Assembly (NCBI RefSeq): GCF_047495875.1
Contig: NC_092467.1
Span: 25,191,066-25,255,065 of the forward strand
DNA length: 64,000 nucleotides
Origin: Pithys albifrons albifrons
Lineage: Eukaryota > Chordata > Aves > Passeriformes > Thamnophilidae
Direction: 5' to 3'
In this document: positions 21,001-33,064 of the stretch, piece after piece
Layout: the number at the start of each line of letters is the position of its first letter
Position numbering within the stretch: the first letter of the stretch is position 1
Translations under genes and position numbers: made by a program
The notes under the pieces: generated by a model
Seen by the model: the letters and a program-made list of their open reading frames with translations, nothing else
Told to the model about the DNA's origin: nothing
Databases searched by the model: none

Positions 21001-21930
21001 CCTCCATGTAAAAACCCAGGAAAAGAGGAAAAGTTCCGCAGAGCAGCAGCAAAATCCTGGGCTGCTTTTCCTGCAATGTGTCCAGGTCATGGCTCACGAG
21101 TGGGAATAAACCTCCCCTGTTGTGCACAGCAGCTCCCAGACCTGGTGTCCTGTCTGAGTTCTGGGTGGGTCCTGATGAACAGTGTGTGGCACAGATCAGA
21201 ACAGACCAAATGAAACTGGGGGATCTTATGCTTCAGCTTTCTCTCCGTGTTTTCCCACGAAAAGTGAAGCGGTCTCAAAAGCTGCAAACAAGCCCTTGTT
21301 TGTTTTGGACTTTACACAGGGGAACAGCAAAAGATAATGCATTAACTTCCCCCCAAAAATGTGAGAGAGAGAAAAGAGACACTGGAAGAATTCATTCCAG
21401 TATTAAGCTGTGTCATTTTCTGATCTGCAATGAAAGCACAGCATCCTCAGACCTGCCTACAGAAGCCACAACTTTGGGCCAAATCAGGAGTACATCTATA
21501 CATCATCAGTGTTTAAATGCAAGTTCTTCCTTTACCATAAGCCTTTAAGCACCAGAGAGCAGGGGACTGCTTTTAGTTTGTTTTCCTGTAAACAGTGTTA
21601 GCATCATGATTGCTGGCGTGTGATGCCAAGCTATAATTTTAAGGAGCTTGTTTATAATTTTGCAAAGATTTCAGCAGCAGGGCTGTATTTTTGACTATGT
21701 CTTTGGCTTGCCTCACCACAGGCAAACAGCTGGGATCACTGTATGTGTGTGTGGTCAAATTTACTGTGAACCGATTAGGATATTAAACAAAATGAAATAA
21801 ACATGTAAATCTCAAAAACCATCTTGGAGTTGAGGTTTACTTCTATAGAAAGAATACAGATGGAAAAAGCAACATAAAATTAAAGACATTCCTAATGGCA
21901 GGCTTTTTTTTTTTCCTTTTGCCACTATTT

Positions 21931-21986
21931 TATTTTCAAGGAAAATAAATGGAAGGAAAATAATTTCAAGGAAAATAAATAGAAAC
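21931..21986 (+). repeat. 30-bp tandem duplication
   Basis: The words around TTTCAAGGAAAATAAAT at 21934 and 21964 repeat with a period of 30 bases and differ at few positions. This is a local duplication of just under two copies. Confidence 0.8.
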
Positions 21987-24900
21987 TACATTTTTTATAG
22001 AAAAAGTCCTGAGTCTCTAAGGAACGTGTTGTGGGATACAAAAGCTTGTTTTAAATACTTATATTGGTGTATGTATTTTTGTACTCTTCCATGTCACTGA
22101 ATATTTTTAGGCAGAAAGAGAAGGAGAGTTTTATTGATTTTCTTTTTCGTCTTTTTGGTACCAAAAGTCATCAGCTACAGACTTGGCTGGCCAAAAGCGA
22201 TTTCAAGAGACTGACAGGGATCTGATATGATCTAATCTAATCGATGGATGGATGAGAAAAGCTTTTCTTTCCATGCCAGTTTGTTTGCTTAGCAAAAATG
22301 TGACTCCAAGAATGGCAGGGACCACCAGGAATAAAGGAAATATCCTTGAAAAATCAAGTCCAGTTTTCTTTGGCTTTTTTGGGTGGTCTGTTAATTATTC
22401 AGATTTAATGGAGGGTTTGGATTTTTAGTAGGACAGCTTTATCAGAACATTAATTATTTGTGACTCCTGGTGTTCCACAGAGGACAGATCTTCTGCCTGG
22501 CAAAAAATTTAAACTCAGTGCCTGGCTTCTTAAAAAGTCCTCAACTTTCAAATTTACCAGTAAAGGAGGTTTCTAAAGCCTTTTGATCTTAGTTGTGACT
22601 TTTTAGCTCAAACTGTTTTTTGAAAAAGAAAATAAAAATACGGGGTTTATTTTATTTTTTTAATTTTGCTATCTAATGAATAGGTATATTTGAAAAGGAG
22701 AAATAGAGTTCCTCCCAAAAAAAAAATCAAAGCGTTTTATTATAAATTGCTGAAATTAAGGTTTTTAATTTTCTCACGACTTTTACTGTTTTGGTTTCTC
22801 AAAAATAAAATTCCAGCTAAGTTTGTAAGGAGACTGATACCCTCTTCCTTGCATTTTCTATATCTGTAGATTTTGATATTCTGGAAATTGATGAAGACTG
22901 AAACTTTTTTCTTTGGTAGCATCTTTTTCTCTGTTACGCACCTCAGGGTTCTCAAATTTTTTCGAAGATGTGGCATTTCAGAGCAAGCCAGTGCTTTCTC
23001 ATCTGCCTTAACACTTTTCTGGGATGTGGATTTTCCCAGCTATGTTACTTTTTTGAAAAATTTCTGCCTCCGCTCTGCTCCATTTTTTCTGCCAGATCTC
23101 CTACTTGCATCAGTGCTGTATAAAATCCTACTGTATTATTATTTGTGAAATATATTCCTTGGGGTTTTTAAGTGAGACTTTTTTAGCCTAGAAATGCCAG
23201 TGATGGGCTCAGAAGACAATTTTGAGTCTATTCTACTGCTTATTTCTTTTCATCTTCATGGAAACCACTCTCTTGTTGCTACCCTATAAAAGGGTGGACA
23301 CCTTTAGCAATATGAAGGTATGATGAAATTAAAGAAGGCTAAACTGGTTCTGTCATATATCAAATAGTACATTCAAAATTCCTGGATTTTTTTTTAAAGA
23401 GAAAATATTAAATTTCTTGATTTTAAGCCCATTGTTAATGTTGGATTCTAAACATGCCTCTAAGAGAAGTGCAGAAATTAGATATTAAATTTCATCTTAC
23501 TGGATATGAACTTGTTTATATCACTTACCTTCCACAAATCCTTTGAAGGGAATCTACATATCTCCAGCTTCTACTCTGGCTCCTTTTATGTTCTTGCAGT
23601 GTACTATCATATATCGGTGGGTTTAGTGAAAAGATCAACAATTCTGATAAATATGTGTTACTGTATAATTTATCCTGGATTTGCATTTTCTGATGAATGA
23701 AAATATGCAGCCTAAATCACAATTTTGATACAGATTTTTAAAACAGAAACTTAAATAAAAACAGCAGAAGATAAAGTTTCTCGTGCTATTTTGGTCTGAT
23801 GAAAAATAGCCTGGAGTGTCAAATATGTGTGTGAATTCTCTTTGAGTTATCTTGGACCCCATATCCAGCCTTCAGTGGTTCTTTTGCCTTTCTCATTTTC
23901 TTTAAAAAAATATTTTAACACCTGACATTTCTGCTGCTTAGCCACTGAGACAGTGGTAACTTTTGAACTTTTTGACATGCTAGACAGAGGGAATTCCTTC
24001 AGTCGCGAGTCATTTCACCACTACTGTCTGTCCATCTCAAAAAAATTTTAGGCCTCAGCTATAGCAGTCAGAGTCCAGGAAACGGAAAGAATTGAAAGCC
24101 TGAACTCTGAGCTTGAAGCACAGCGATGTCTTAATAGGTCTGAATCCCATTTTCCCTCTGGAATTGATCCAGCATCATTTCCATAATGTCCCTTTTACCC
24201 ACGCTTTTTCAAGAGGAATATTTTGAATATGAATATTTACATGGGTGTGCAGTCCTCAATAAAACTTGCAAATGAAAAATTCAGAGTGACATAATCGAGA
24301 GAAAGGACAACATCTTTTTTTCTAGAGAAAATTAGCTCCCCCTTTCTTCCGCCTTGTATATGAGTTTTGTGATCTTGTGACAATTTGGGAGTTATTTAAG
24401 AGTCTCATTCAGTTACTTGGTTTGTTTTCTTCCCTTCTTTTTCCTAACATTTGTACTGGTCTTTTTTTCTGAGAACCAGTGGCACTGCAGTGACTTTTCA
24501 TCAGGAAAAATTCTAACATGGGCTTTAATGGGAAAAAATGATAAAACATATTTTAACAACCGAGAGAATGTTTTGGGGAACCTGATCCCCTGAAACTTCT
24601 ATGTTAAACTGTTGTGGATACACTTGTGTAAGTATCCATCCATCTCTCCAAGGAGTTGCATCCCCTGGGGAAGCCTCAAGAAGTGTAGTATGTCCTCTGC
24701 AAGCCATTTCTGCCAGAACCTGAAGCTCATCAAAACTAGTTTAGTATTTGGTTACAAACTCCAATTCAGGTGCACAGGTCAGCAGATGCTGACAAATGGA
24801 TTAATTTAGCTTTGGTCAATGTTACGTGTTTTCAAGGGAACACAACAAGCAGAGCTCTAATTTCTGTGTGTGGACTCAGGGTAACACATGAAGAACAAGG

Positions 24901-27900
24901 CTATTCTGTCTAAAATCAGATTTCATGTTTTAGGCTTGTAGGAAGCTAAAATTTATGCTGACACTCTGGGTGATTCAGGGCTACATAAATCAAAAGAGGG
25001 GATTTCTTCCTCAGGGGCAGGTTTTGTGATCTATGAATGGGCCAGTTTTGTGCTGTTCTGTGATGGGTCCCTCACTTATCAGATCTTCTTTAGGAGAGAA
25101 ATTTAAAAATAAGATCTTTGAAATCATAAGCATCAAATTCATTTTTTTTCTGGAATAAGCTAAGTGCTGCTTTCATTCTGATTATGTTGATTAACCATGT
25201 ATTTGGTATTCTCTGTTATATATTCAGTGTCTAATGGACCAACTGGTCCTCACTGGACTAGCTGAAGTTAAATATATGGAGGCTTTCCAATTAAATATAT
25301 TAGATATCTAAAAATATTGCAGTAATAATAACTTCATGTAGAGACATGTCAGTCACTTAGATTCAGGTCCAAGCAGATAATTTATTTTATTTTGTTGCTT
25401 ATTTTCTGTCTTCCCATCTTCCAGATCTGTGCTCTGCAGAAGGCAATCCTGTGATAAACCACAGACCTAAATATACATAAATAAATATGTCCTTACCCCT
25501 AGAGAGATCAGGCTGTCTTTAGTCTCATAGAGGTCTCTGTTTCCCCCTTCTCTCCCCAGCTATCCATTCAGATAGATGGATGTGAAAGAACTTAAAATGA
25601 ATTTATTCTTCTGCAGGAATTACTGAGAATGGTTAAAAACATGTTCCTTGTAATAAAAAATACCTTTCTCAGACTTTGATGTTATAGGCATATGAAAGTG
25701 TGTATCAGGTTTTTCAGGTTATGGCAAAATGGATGAGTCAATGTGGAGAATACAAATTCCCACTTCTGCAAATACAGAATCACTCTTGTGTGTTGTTGGT
25801 CAGATCCAGAATAGATTTGGCCCTCATCTATTAAAAATTTAGTAAAAAGAGCAACAACAGGCAATAATGGTAGCAGAAGCGAGACCACACTTCTCTTTTC
25901 CCAGTTACGTCACAACACATTTAATCCAGGAGGATGCCATGACAATCTCTCCCGCAGCACAGAAGCAAAGCAGGTCCTCAGCAAAGGAAAAGGCATGTTG
26001 GAAATATCTGCTTTACTGTTGTACTTTGTACCTTGTGACCCTGCCGTTACCAGACTCTCGCTGCCTCCATTGTCTCTTGCTCTGCTCCCCATTGTTCCCT
26101 GGCAATTGGAGATGGTACACACAGCATGGATTGATACTGTTCACTGCATGACATAATTTAGGTCAATCAGCATCAGTTACACCATCTGGAAAGGGAATGG
26201 CTTCTTAATACTTCATCACTGGAGGTCTCAGTTCCCTGCATACAGTGGTCTTCCTTCAGCAAGGCTTAACGGTGGTAGCAAAGTCTAGCAGAGAGCTGGT
26301 GGTTGTGCTTCAGGGCTGGTTTTGTGGGCTTAGAAAAGTTCAGGAGCCCCAAAGAGCCCCTTTCCTCATCAATGACCATCCCGTTTTTCCAGACTATACA
26401 TTTTCAATGTGCTCCTGCTGGCATGACTCTCTAAGCCCAAATCTATCTTTCCTCTCACATCCCCCAGGCAGTATTTATCTGACAGTCGTTATATCACTTC
26501 ATTTTGTTTGTAGATTGGGATGGAAAGTTTATAAGACAGCAATAAAAGCAAGCAGATTATTACTTTCAGGCAGAGCCGGACTTTAAGTGATTTAAGTGAG
26601 GAAGGATCCAGGCCCTGGCTAGTGCACATTATGCAGATGCTAAAACCATTACCACTGTATAAAAATATATCTATAAATTTCCACCTTTGCATTTCCCCAC
26701 TGCACTTTACTGTGGACTGTGATACCATTTTCCACGGACTAGCCAGCCCAGCAGCTGTTCCATCTCGCTCTCCATTCACTCCCTAGTCCTTTCCATGGCT
26801 TTATCTGCTGATGTTGTGCTGTGTTGGGTGTCTGCTGGAGACTAGGCTGGACTTTGCTCTCCAGCTCTGTCAGCAGTTCATCATTCTGCTGACGAATGAG
26901 TTATCCCAAATGAGATTAATCCTGCTCATCTCTGCTTTCTTCTCCCTATCTTTATGGTGGTTTCCTAGCAGCATTGCTTAACCAACAGACTAAAATAAAG
27001 AGATTTGTGTGGCTTGAACACTGGTACCATCACTAGTTATGGCTCTCATGGTGTGAAAATGGCATGTGAAGAGCAAAGGGTTGCTCCGACAGCCAGAGCA
27101 GGCAGAGCTGAGGGGCCTTGAATAACTGGCTGGAAAATGAAGATGCGTGGCATCGATGAGTATTTGCTTAGGGTTGCTTTTTGGAGGGGGATGAGAGTAT
27201 TGAAACTCCCTTGATTTTCCCTTCATTCTGTCTCTATATTTCTAAAACAATATAGAAGACAGGAGAGAAAAAAGTCTCCTTAGTCCTCTTTCCTCCTCTG
27301 CTTTTTTTTTTCCCAATAAGTAAACAGAGAAAAGAAAGAAGAGTATTAAAAGAGGGAAGGGAGAATTGGAATGAGAAGTTTAAGCAGTTTAGTAGCAATT
27401 GCTGGAACAGTAACATTAAACTGTGTCTCTTCAGTGTCCTTTAGCTCTGTCTCATAATTCTGGGTAGGAGACAAAAGATGCAACTGTAGCCAATGGATTT
27501 TCTTTTCTATAGTTAGGATCACTGGAAGTAAGTTCAGTTTTTCAATAACATGGCTCCTGTTTTACCTATAAAGTAATATATGCTGTTGGCCCTGTCAGAT
27601 GCCTAGATCAGGATCAAGCCAGTGGTGCCCCTAAGGAACCAAAATGTGTTTTGAATTGGAAAGGATGACAGTACTTTCACTTTTTGTGAAAAGAAAAAAA
27701 AAGGCCGTATTGCTTGGAATGAGTTCATTGCCTTGGAAAACTCATATTTCGTAGCTCTCTAATGAACTCTCTCCTACCATAGCCTGTCACAATTTCTGGT
27801 AAAGTAAAACCCCAAACGCATACGGTTTATCTATCTAAAGACAGAAATGATGCCTGAAAATAAATTCTTTCATCAAGATTTTAAAGATGCTTTTAATTAC

Positions 27901-28440
27901 CTGGGCAAATATCCATTTAAAAGGAGCTGGTTTATCACCCAGCAGAATCGTTGAAGGAAATGGTGTCACACATCTGCAAAGTTGCTGGTGAAACATCTTG
28001 CTAAGCACAGATTTGTGCTTTATGCACATATATGACTTGTAGAGGTATTTTTCTGCAGATACGTGAAGAAAAGAGTAACATATTGTTACACACATTAGTG
28101 GCAGATTTATGATATACTTCTTTGCCACACCTAAGGTAGTACCTCAGGAGTTACTAAAATCAGATCAACTTTTATTTTTCATTTACCGACCCTGTATTTC
28201 ATTGAACAGAAGCTTTCTGTTAAACTGAAACAGATGATGCTTTAAACTAATACTAATTGATTCCATTCCTGGAGTTCACAGTGGTAGCAAGTAAAATAGC
28301 TCCCTGACCCTGACGGTAAATTCAGATTTCAGACTGTGCAGCACATTTTTACTTTGCTTTTCCTTTTCAATGTCCACACAACAATGTGTTGGCTCCCAGC
28401 ATCACCCCCCAAACCCCATGCTGCTTAAGGAGCAGGTTGT
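21987..28440. other. Unique AT-rich non-coding sequence
   Basis: No gene, dated transposon or RNA recognised in about 6.4 kb. AT-rich throughout, especially 22600-24400. Open frames are 60-113 codons on both strands without known domains. A K50-type homeodomain word GATTAATCC occurs at 26914-26922, a single short site with no supporting cluster. Confidence 0.5.
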
Positions 28441-28575
28441 ACTGGGATGTATGAGATGCAGGCAGGTTCCCAGTCCCACTGGGGAGACCCTGGGGGAGTT
28501 ACTTCATCATTGCTGGAGTTCTCCCTCAGTGTAGTAAGGATAAATATGCACTGCCTCATACAAAGGTAGGATGAA
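28441..28575 (+). repeat. Probable MIR-type SINE relic
   Basis: The order of words fits a diverged MIR: GACCCTGGGGGAGTTACTTC (28485 on), a CTCCCTCAGT block, a block GTAAGGATAAATATGCACTG, CCTCATA, then GTAGGATGAAAT. Identity is lower than for the 9.5 kb copy, so the call is tentative. Confidence 0.5.
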
Positions 28576-30640
28576 ATCCACCAGTGAGTATGAGGGGCTT
28601 TGTTACAGTGAGGCCTGTATAAGAGTCACCTCATATATCTCATTAATAACTGAAGTTCCCAGTTCCACAAGGAAAGAAATCAGGTGCTATTTCTTCTTTT
28701 CTTTGCTGCCAGTAATATAAACTATAGTCAACAGTCCAAAATATACCACCTTAGCCCTCTCAAAAATACAAGTATTGGGGATGCTTGCCTTGGTCTGCAG
28801 AAAGGACCTCTAATTCTTTCAGCCAACCACATCATAAAAATGTGAACACTAATGCTTGGAACAAAATCTGCTTGTATTACTAAGGTAGGAAAGTTGAATG
28901 TCTCATGCTGAGAGCAAGGGCTTTGCACTCTCTAAGAGCTGTGCACTTTCAGTCTTTAAATCAGCATCTCTCCTAAAGCCCCTGTGCTGGCATGTGGGCT
29001 GGGCAGCCTTCCACACACCCCTCATTCCAAGCCTGTCTGTGGACTAACAGGGGAGGACCAGCCCCATCCCTCTGCAGTGCAGTTAGGATGTTGCTGGGCT
29101 ACCCTGTATTGAGTATCTTCTCTTTTAAGAGAAGTTAGTCAGGATCTGGGACACTAGGAGATAATAGAGAACTTCACACTGCAGAAGGTAATGGTTTACT
29201 AGGAGCTGTCTGTTTGCCTGTCCATGCATCCCTGAGTCTTTCCATTTACTCCCAAACTGGTAGTAACATGTCTGCCTTCTATTGCAAGGCATATGCAATT
29301 TAAGCTGTTGGTATGTCCAGCTCTCCAAGCAGGGCTCTTTAATGGAAATGTTGACAGCTTACTAAGAGATCTGATGTCAAAATGCATGTCTCTGGAATTG
29401 TGCTGGGTATTTTTTCAACTGTGTAAATGGAAACAGTTAAATGCTGAAATAAGCACCATTGGCTCTTTGTAACAAATACAATGCAGATCTTAGCCAAGGA
29501 GATCTCTGAAAAACCTTGGTTTTATTACAGCTACAAATTAATTCCCAAATCATTCTTCACTCCAAAAGGGGGTAAAAACATCTTTCCTTCATGTCTCCAC
29601 TTCTACACACACTTTTTAACTCATAACCTCTGGATCTACTTTAATTGATTTCTATAGCAAGGACTGAAAGTTTCTGTTAGATATGTTTGATGAAAGAATA
29701 AAAAGGCCTATTTAAGACAGGTTTGAAAGAGAATCATAAAATATGGGAACCACAGTGGAAGCATCTGTTGTTCCTGGTACATGTCTGTGCCGATTTCCTC
29801 TATTTGAGGAGATTGGCTGGGGCAATGTTACCTCTTCGAAATGCAAAGTGGCTCATCTTTGTCAGTGAAGGATTTGTGTTCTGTTCATTAGAGGAACCAA
29901 GTACCTTTACCTAGGGAAACAAGTGAATTCTGCTGATCAAGCAATGGGCTTTCCTAGGGAACTGAATTGAATATTCCATATGGGTTCAGATGAGTGGGAT
30001 ACTAGTGGGCAAGACTTGGAGGGAAGCACCATGGGGATCAGGCAAGGAAGCAGCAGGACATGCTGTCACAGCACTGAGTGGCTTATTTTTGTGCTGCCTA
30101 ATACCAGCTCCATCACTCAGAGACTTCCCTTAGCCTTCTGGATGCCTGAGCTCCCACCACAGAGATGGGGAAGAGCCTTTCTGCTGGGTAATGAGGGAGC
30201 TTGGGTGATTACAGCTCTGCCAACTGTGTCCACAGCTGGGTGGCACAAATCCTATTGAAAGTGTCCTAATTATATTATAATGTTACAGGCAATTAGCTTC
30301 CCCTCTTCCACAGAGATTTCATTGACAAGCCATTTCTATTTCTTTGATGCTCCCTTGGTGTTTGCTTTTGTTCTCTTTCTAGAATGGGGCCTGGATTGGG
30401 CCCTTTGGTATTAAATATGTCTGGCTAGAAAGTCCTCAAATGCATCAAAACAATCTTGATCAGTGGAAAGTTTTTGACATGGAGTTGGATTTTATAGTGT
30501 GCATGTGAGACTGAAGTGTTTCTTCTGTGCAATGTTCAAATAGAGGGTTCATTTCACTTTAAGATCATAAAAACCTGAGTTATTTAATAGGGCCCTTGGT
30601 TCTGTAATTACTAAGGAAAGGAAAAGCAGACAATCCACCC
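28576..30640. other. Unique non-coding sequence
   Basis: No gene, repeat or RNA recognised. Open frames are short and unsupported. Confidence 0.55.
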
Positions 30641-30860
30641 AGGGGGTGTATGTGTTTTTTCTTCAGTGGTGTTAAATACTATTTGGATTATTCACTGAAT
30701 AAACATTAAATAATGTAATTTGGAAACCTGGTCCCACTAGGGATTTAAATGTGTAGTGTGTCACTGGTAAAGGATTAAGATATTAGTGTATTAACGTAAT
30801 ATCAAAAGCTGTAGATTCCTTCTGTGTTGCTTAAGTGCTTTCTGATCAAACATGTCCAAG
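30641..30860. promoter_or_regulatory. AT-rich block, possible conserved non-coding element
   Basis: CpG-poor sequence dense in ATTA/TTAA words, including a small inverted repeat: GATATTA (30779-30785) against TAATATC (30797-30803). Composition is like that of vertebrate enhancer elements. Conservation untested. Confidence 0.2.
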
Positions 30861-32504
30861 TAGTTTGTTGGGTTTCTTTTTTAATTGCTTGTTTCATGCT
30901 GTAATGAAAACGAGGGTGGATATAGCACAGTGTTTGAATTTGCCTGCTTAGCCTGAAACTCTACCAAAAAGAACCTATGGATCTAATCCACCATAATCTG
31001 AGACTGCAGAGATAACGTACACCCAAACCTTCATCTTTGTTACAAGGAGACCATCACATTTTGGTACTGTAAAACCTGCTTTCACTGTGTGTCACCCTCC
31101 ACACCCACTCCTTCCTCTAGTGCCACCTAAATAATTATGCTTTGGACATTTCTGCTATGTTTCATTTTAGAGGTGTCTTGGGACAAGGTGCTTCTCTGAG
31201 GCACAAACGACAATGAGTAGATACAGCTTTTCAGAGATTCAGGGGCTTTTGAGTCTGACTCAATCCTATATTGAGTCCAGGACGGAAAGTCAGGGTGAGA
31301 GGCCCTGGATGACCCTTAGAGTTTCAAGAACTTTTCAACCTACAGTACATTTTGGAATTGGTCCTGTATGAGTTCAATGTGTGAGGCTGTGCAGAAGCAT
31401 TCGGCAGATTAACTGTGTTTATGCTGTTAGAGGTGGAAAATACAGCTTGATTTTGCAATATACCCTAACATTTATGTGCTGGACAGTTTGCAGATCTTGA
31501 TTTCCATTGATCCTTGAGTCGTAGGTGTCTACAACATCACCATATGCATACTTTGCTAAAATGAGCTCCTGGGTTTAGAAGTACTTCTAATGTGTGTTTA
31601 TTCAGTGTACCTGAAATGGCCATTGCTTTCCACTAAGAAAACCCCAACAGAGCATACATTTTGGAGAGGAGTCCAGAGACAGGAGCATATCAAGCCCTTC
31701 TTAAGCAATCCCTTAATGATTTCAGCACTTTGGATTCCTTCTAAAGTGACAGACACTTTACTGCTGAAGGAGGGTGAAAGTGTGGGTTTGGCAAGTTGGA
31801 TTGGCTTTCATCCACTCAGGATCCAGGCTGAAGAGTATATTAACAGGGCAAATAGTAAAAGACTATTTGAGAAAATATAAAATTGTACAAGAAAAAGAAC
31901 CAAGACAACAATCTATTTTGAAACTCTGAACAAGTTGTAATGACAGTTTTGTGAAACAGAGAGAAGGTCATGAGATTTATTCAGCAATGCTTTTTAGTAA
32001 AGGCAGTTAAGCACAAAAAGTGTCTGTCACAGAGGCATTTCCTCATGAAATTGTTTTTGTTTTGAGCTGAGCACATCCTATTGACTTCTGAAGAAACACA
32101 AGGGTTAAAACAAAATGCGTGTGTTTGTTTAAGCTGTGTCATTGGTGAATTTAACTAAACAGCTCATCCAAGTCAAAAAATGTGCGCTCTAAATCTAAAG
32201 CATTTTATTTTTGATAACCAGTCACTGTTTATTGTAGTATACAGTAATGTTTTAAAAAGAACAAGAGTATTCCTGCTCACTGGGTCAATTCCAAGTACTG
32301 CATTTCAGCAAATGAAGCAGGAACTCAAGTTGATGAAATTTGCAAACAAATCCCCACGGAACCCTATCCATTAAAAATTAGCTCTGAATTAGATATTGCA
32401 AACAGTACTGAAAAATGGTCTGTGTAGCTATTGTATTAAAAATCCTTGGTGTAATAAAATTTTCCATTTTCTGTAAAGGAGGGAGAAAACCCAGAGTTGC
32501 TGGA
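30861..32504. other. Unique non-coding sequence
   Basis: No gene or repeat recognised. A 96-codon open frame (31590-31880) has no known domain. Confidence 0.5.
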
Positions 32505-32860
32505 AAACACTTCAGTTCACCTAATTGGAAAATATAATTTAAATATTCATAATGATTCCTATGAACAAAAAAAACATTCTTGAATATTATTTTGGAAGCA
32601 AGTCAAAATATGCACTTGTCGTTACTATGGCAATGATCAAAAAGCAGAGAAAACCCCCCAACAAAAGCAAAAAACTCACAGGTTTGAAAGGAATTTGCCA
32701 TGTATGATGATTTTTATGATCACAACCCCTTTGCAGCAACCAATTTGCTGAGTATAAGTGATCTAATTGAGGGCAATCGTTGTCAGAGGGACCAAAAATA
32801 TACTAGGCCTCCATTTCCATATTAAAATGCCATGCCTTGGTTTAACATTTCCAAGTGGTT
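32505..32860. promoter_or_regulatory. Candidate conserved non-coding block with X-box-like site
   Basis: AT-rich, CpG-poor and rich in homeodomain-type cores. At 32621-32634 it carries GTTACTATGGCAAT, close to the RFX X-box palindrome GTTNCCATGGNAAC (two half-sites joined by AT). Other words such as CAAAATATGCACTTG and CCAATTTGCTGAGT also look like factor sites. I infer an enhancer-type element; only the motifs are seen directly. Confidence 0.35.
32621..32634. promoter_or_regulatory. RFX X-box-like motif
   Basis: GTTACT-AT-GGCAAT is an inverted pair of RFX half-sites with two changes from the symmetric form. RFX factors bind such boxes in ciliary and neural enhancers. A single motif is only weak evidence of use. 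Confidence 0.4.
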
Positions 32861-32970
32861 ATTTTAGTCTTTTTAAAAAAAAAACAAAAGCCTGTTGAGG
32901 ATAGGGTAACTCTGTTGACCAGTATATTATTGAACTTGTTTATCTCTGGGAAATGGAACCACCTGATCTC

Positions 32971-33064
32971 AATAGAGTTTTTCTTTTTTTTTTTTTTTTT
33001 TTTAAATTTTCCTCTCTCTTCCCATCCCCCTTAACCCCCTTTCCCACCTCCCACCCTCCCTCCA
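32971..33064 (+). repeat. Poly-T plus pyrimidine tract
   Basis: Twenty consecutive T bases (32984-33003), a short AAA break, then a C/T-rich stretch with few purines to about 33064. Such polypyrimidine tracts are length-variable and may form triplex DNA. There is no retrocopied gene next to the T run on the minus strand that I can recognise. Confidence 0.8.

Larger units (their letters stand above)
17841..21930. other. Unique non-coding sequence
   Basis: No gene recognised. It opens with an AT repeat (17877-17900) and a purine-rich stretch (about 17908-18006). The section 19080-19440 and the section 20880-21550 are more GC-rich and hold open frames of 111-156 codons. None has a domain I know, and they overlap each other in different frames. 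Confidence 0.5.

Noticed and set aside
21765..21785. Resemblance to miR-128 (CTGTGAACCG)
   Set aside because: The seed and the 3' half do not match, and no hairpin partner arm was found nearby.
32984..33003. Poly-A tail of a retrocopied gene on the minus strand
   Set aside because: No gene-like sequence is recognisable next to the T run.
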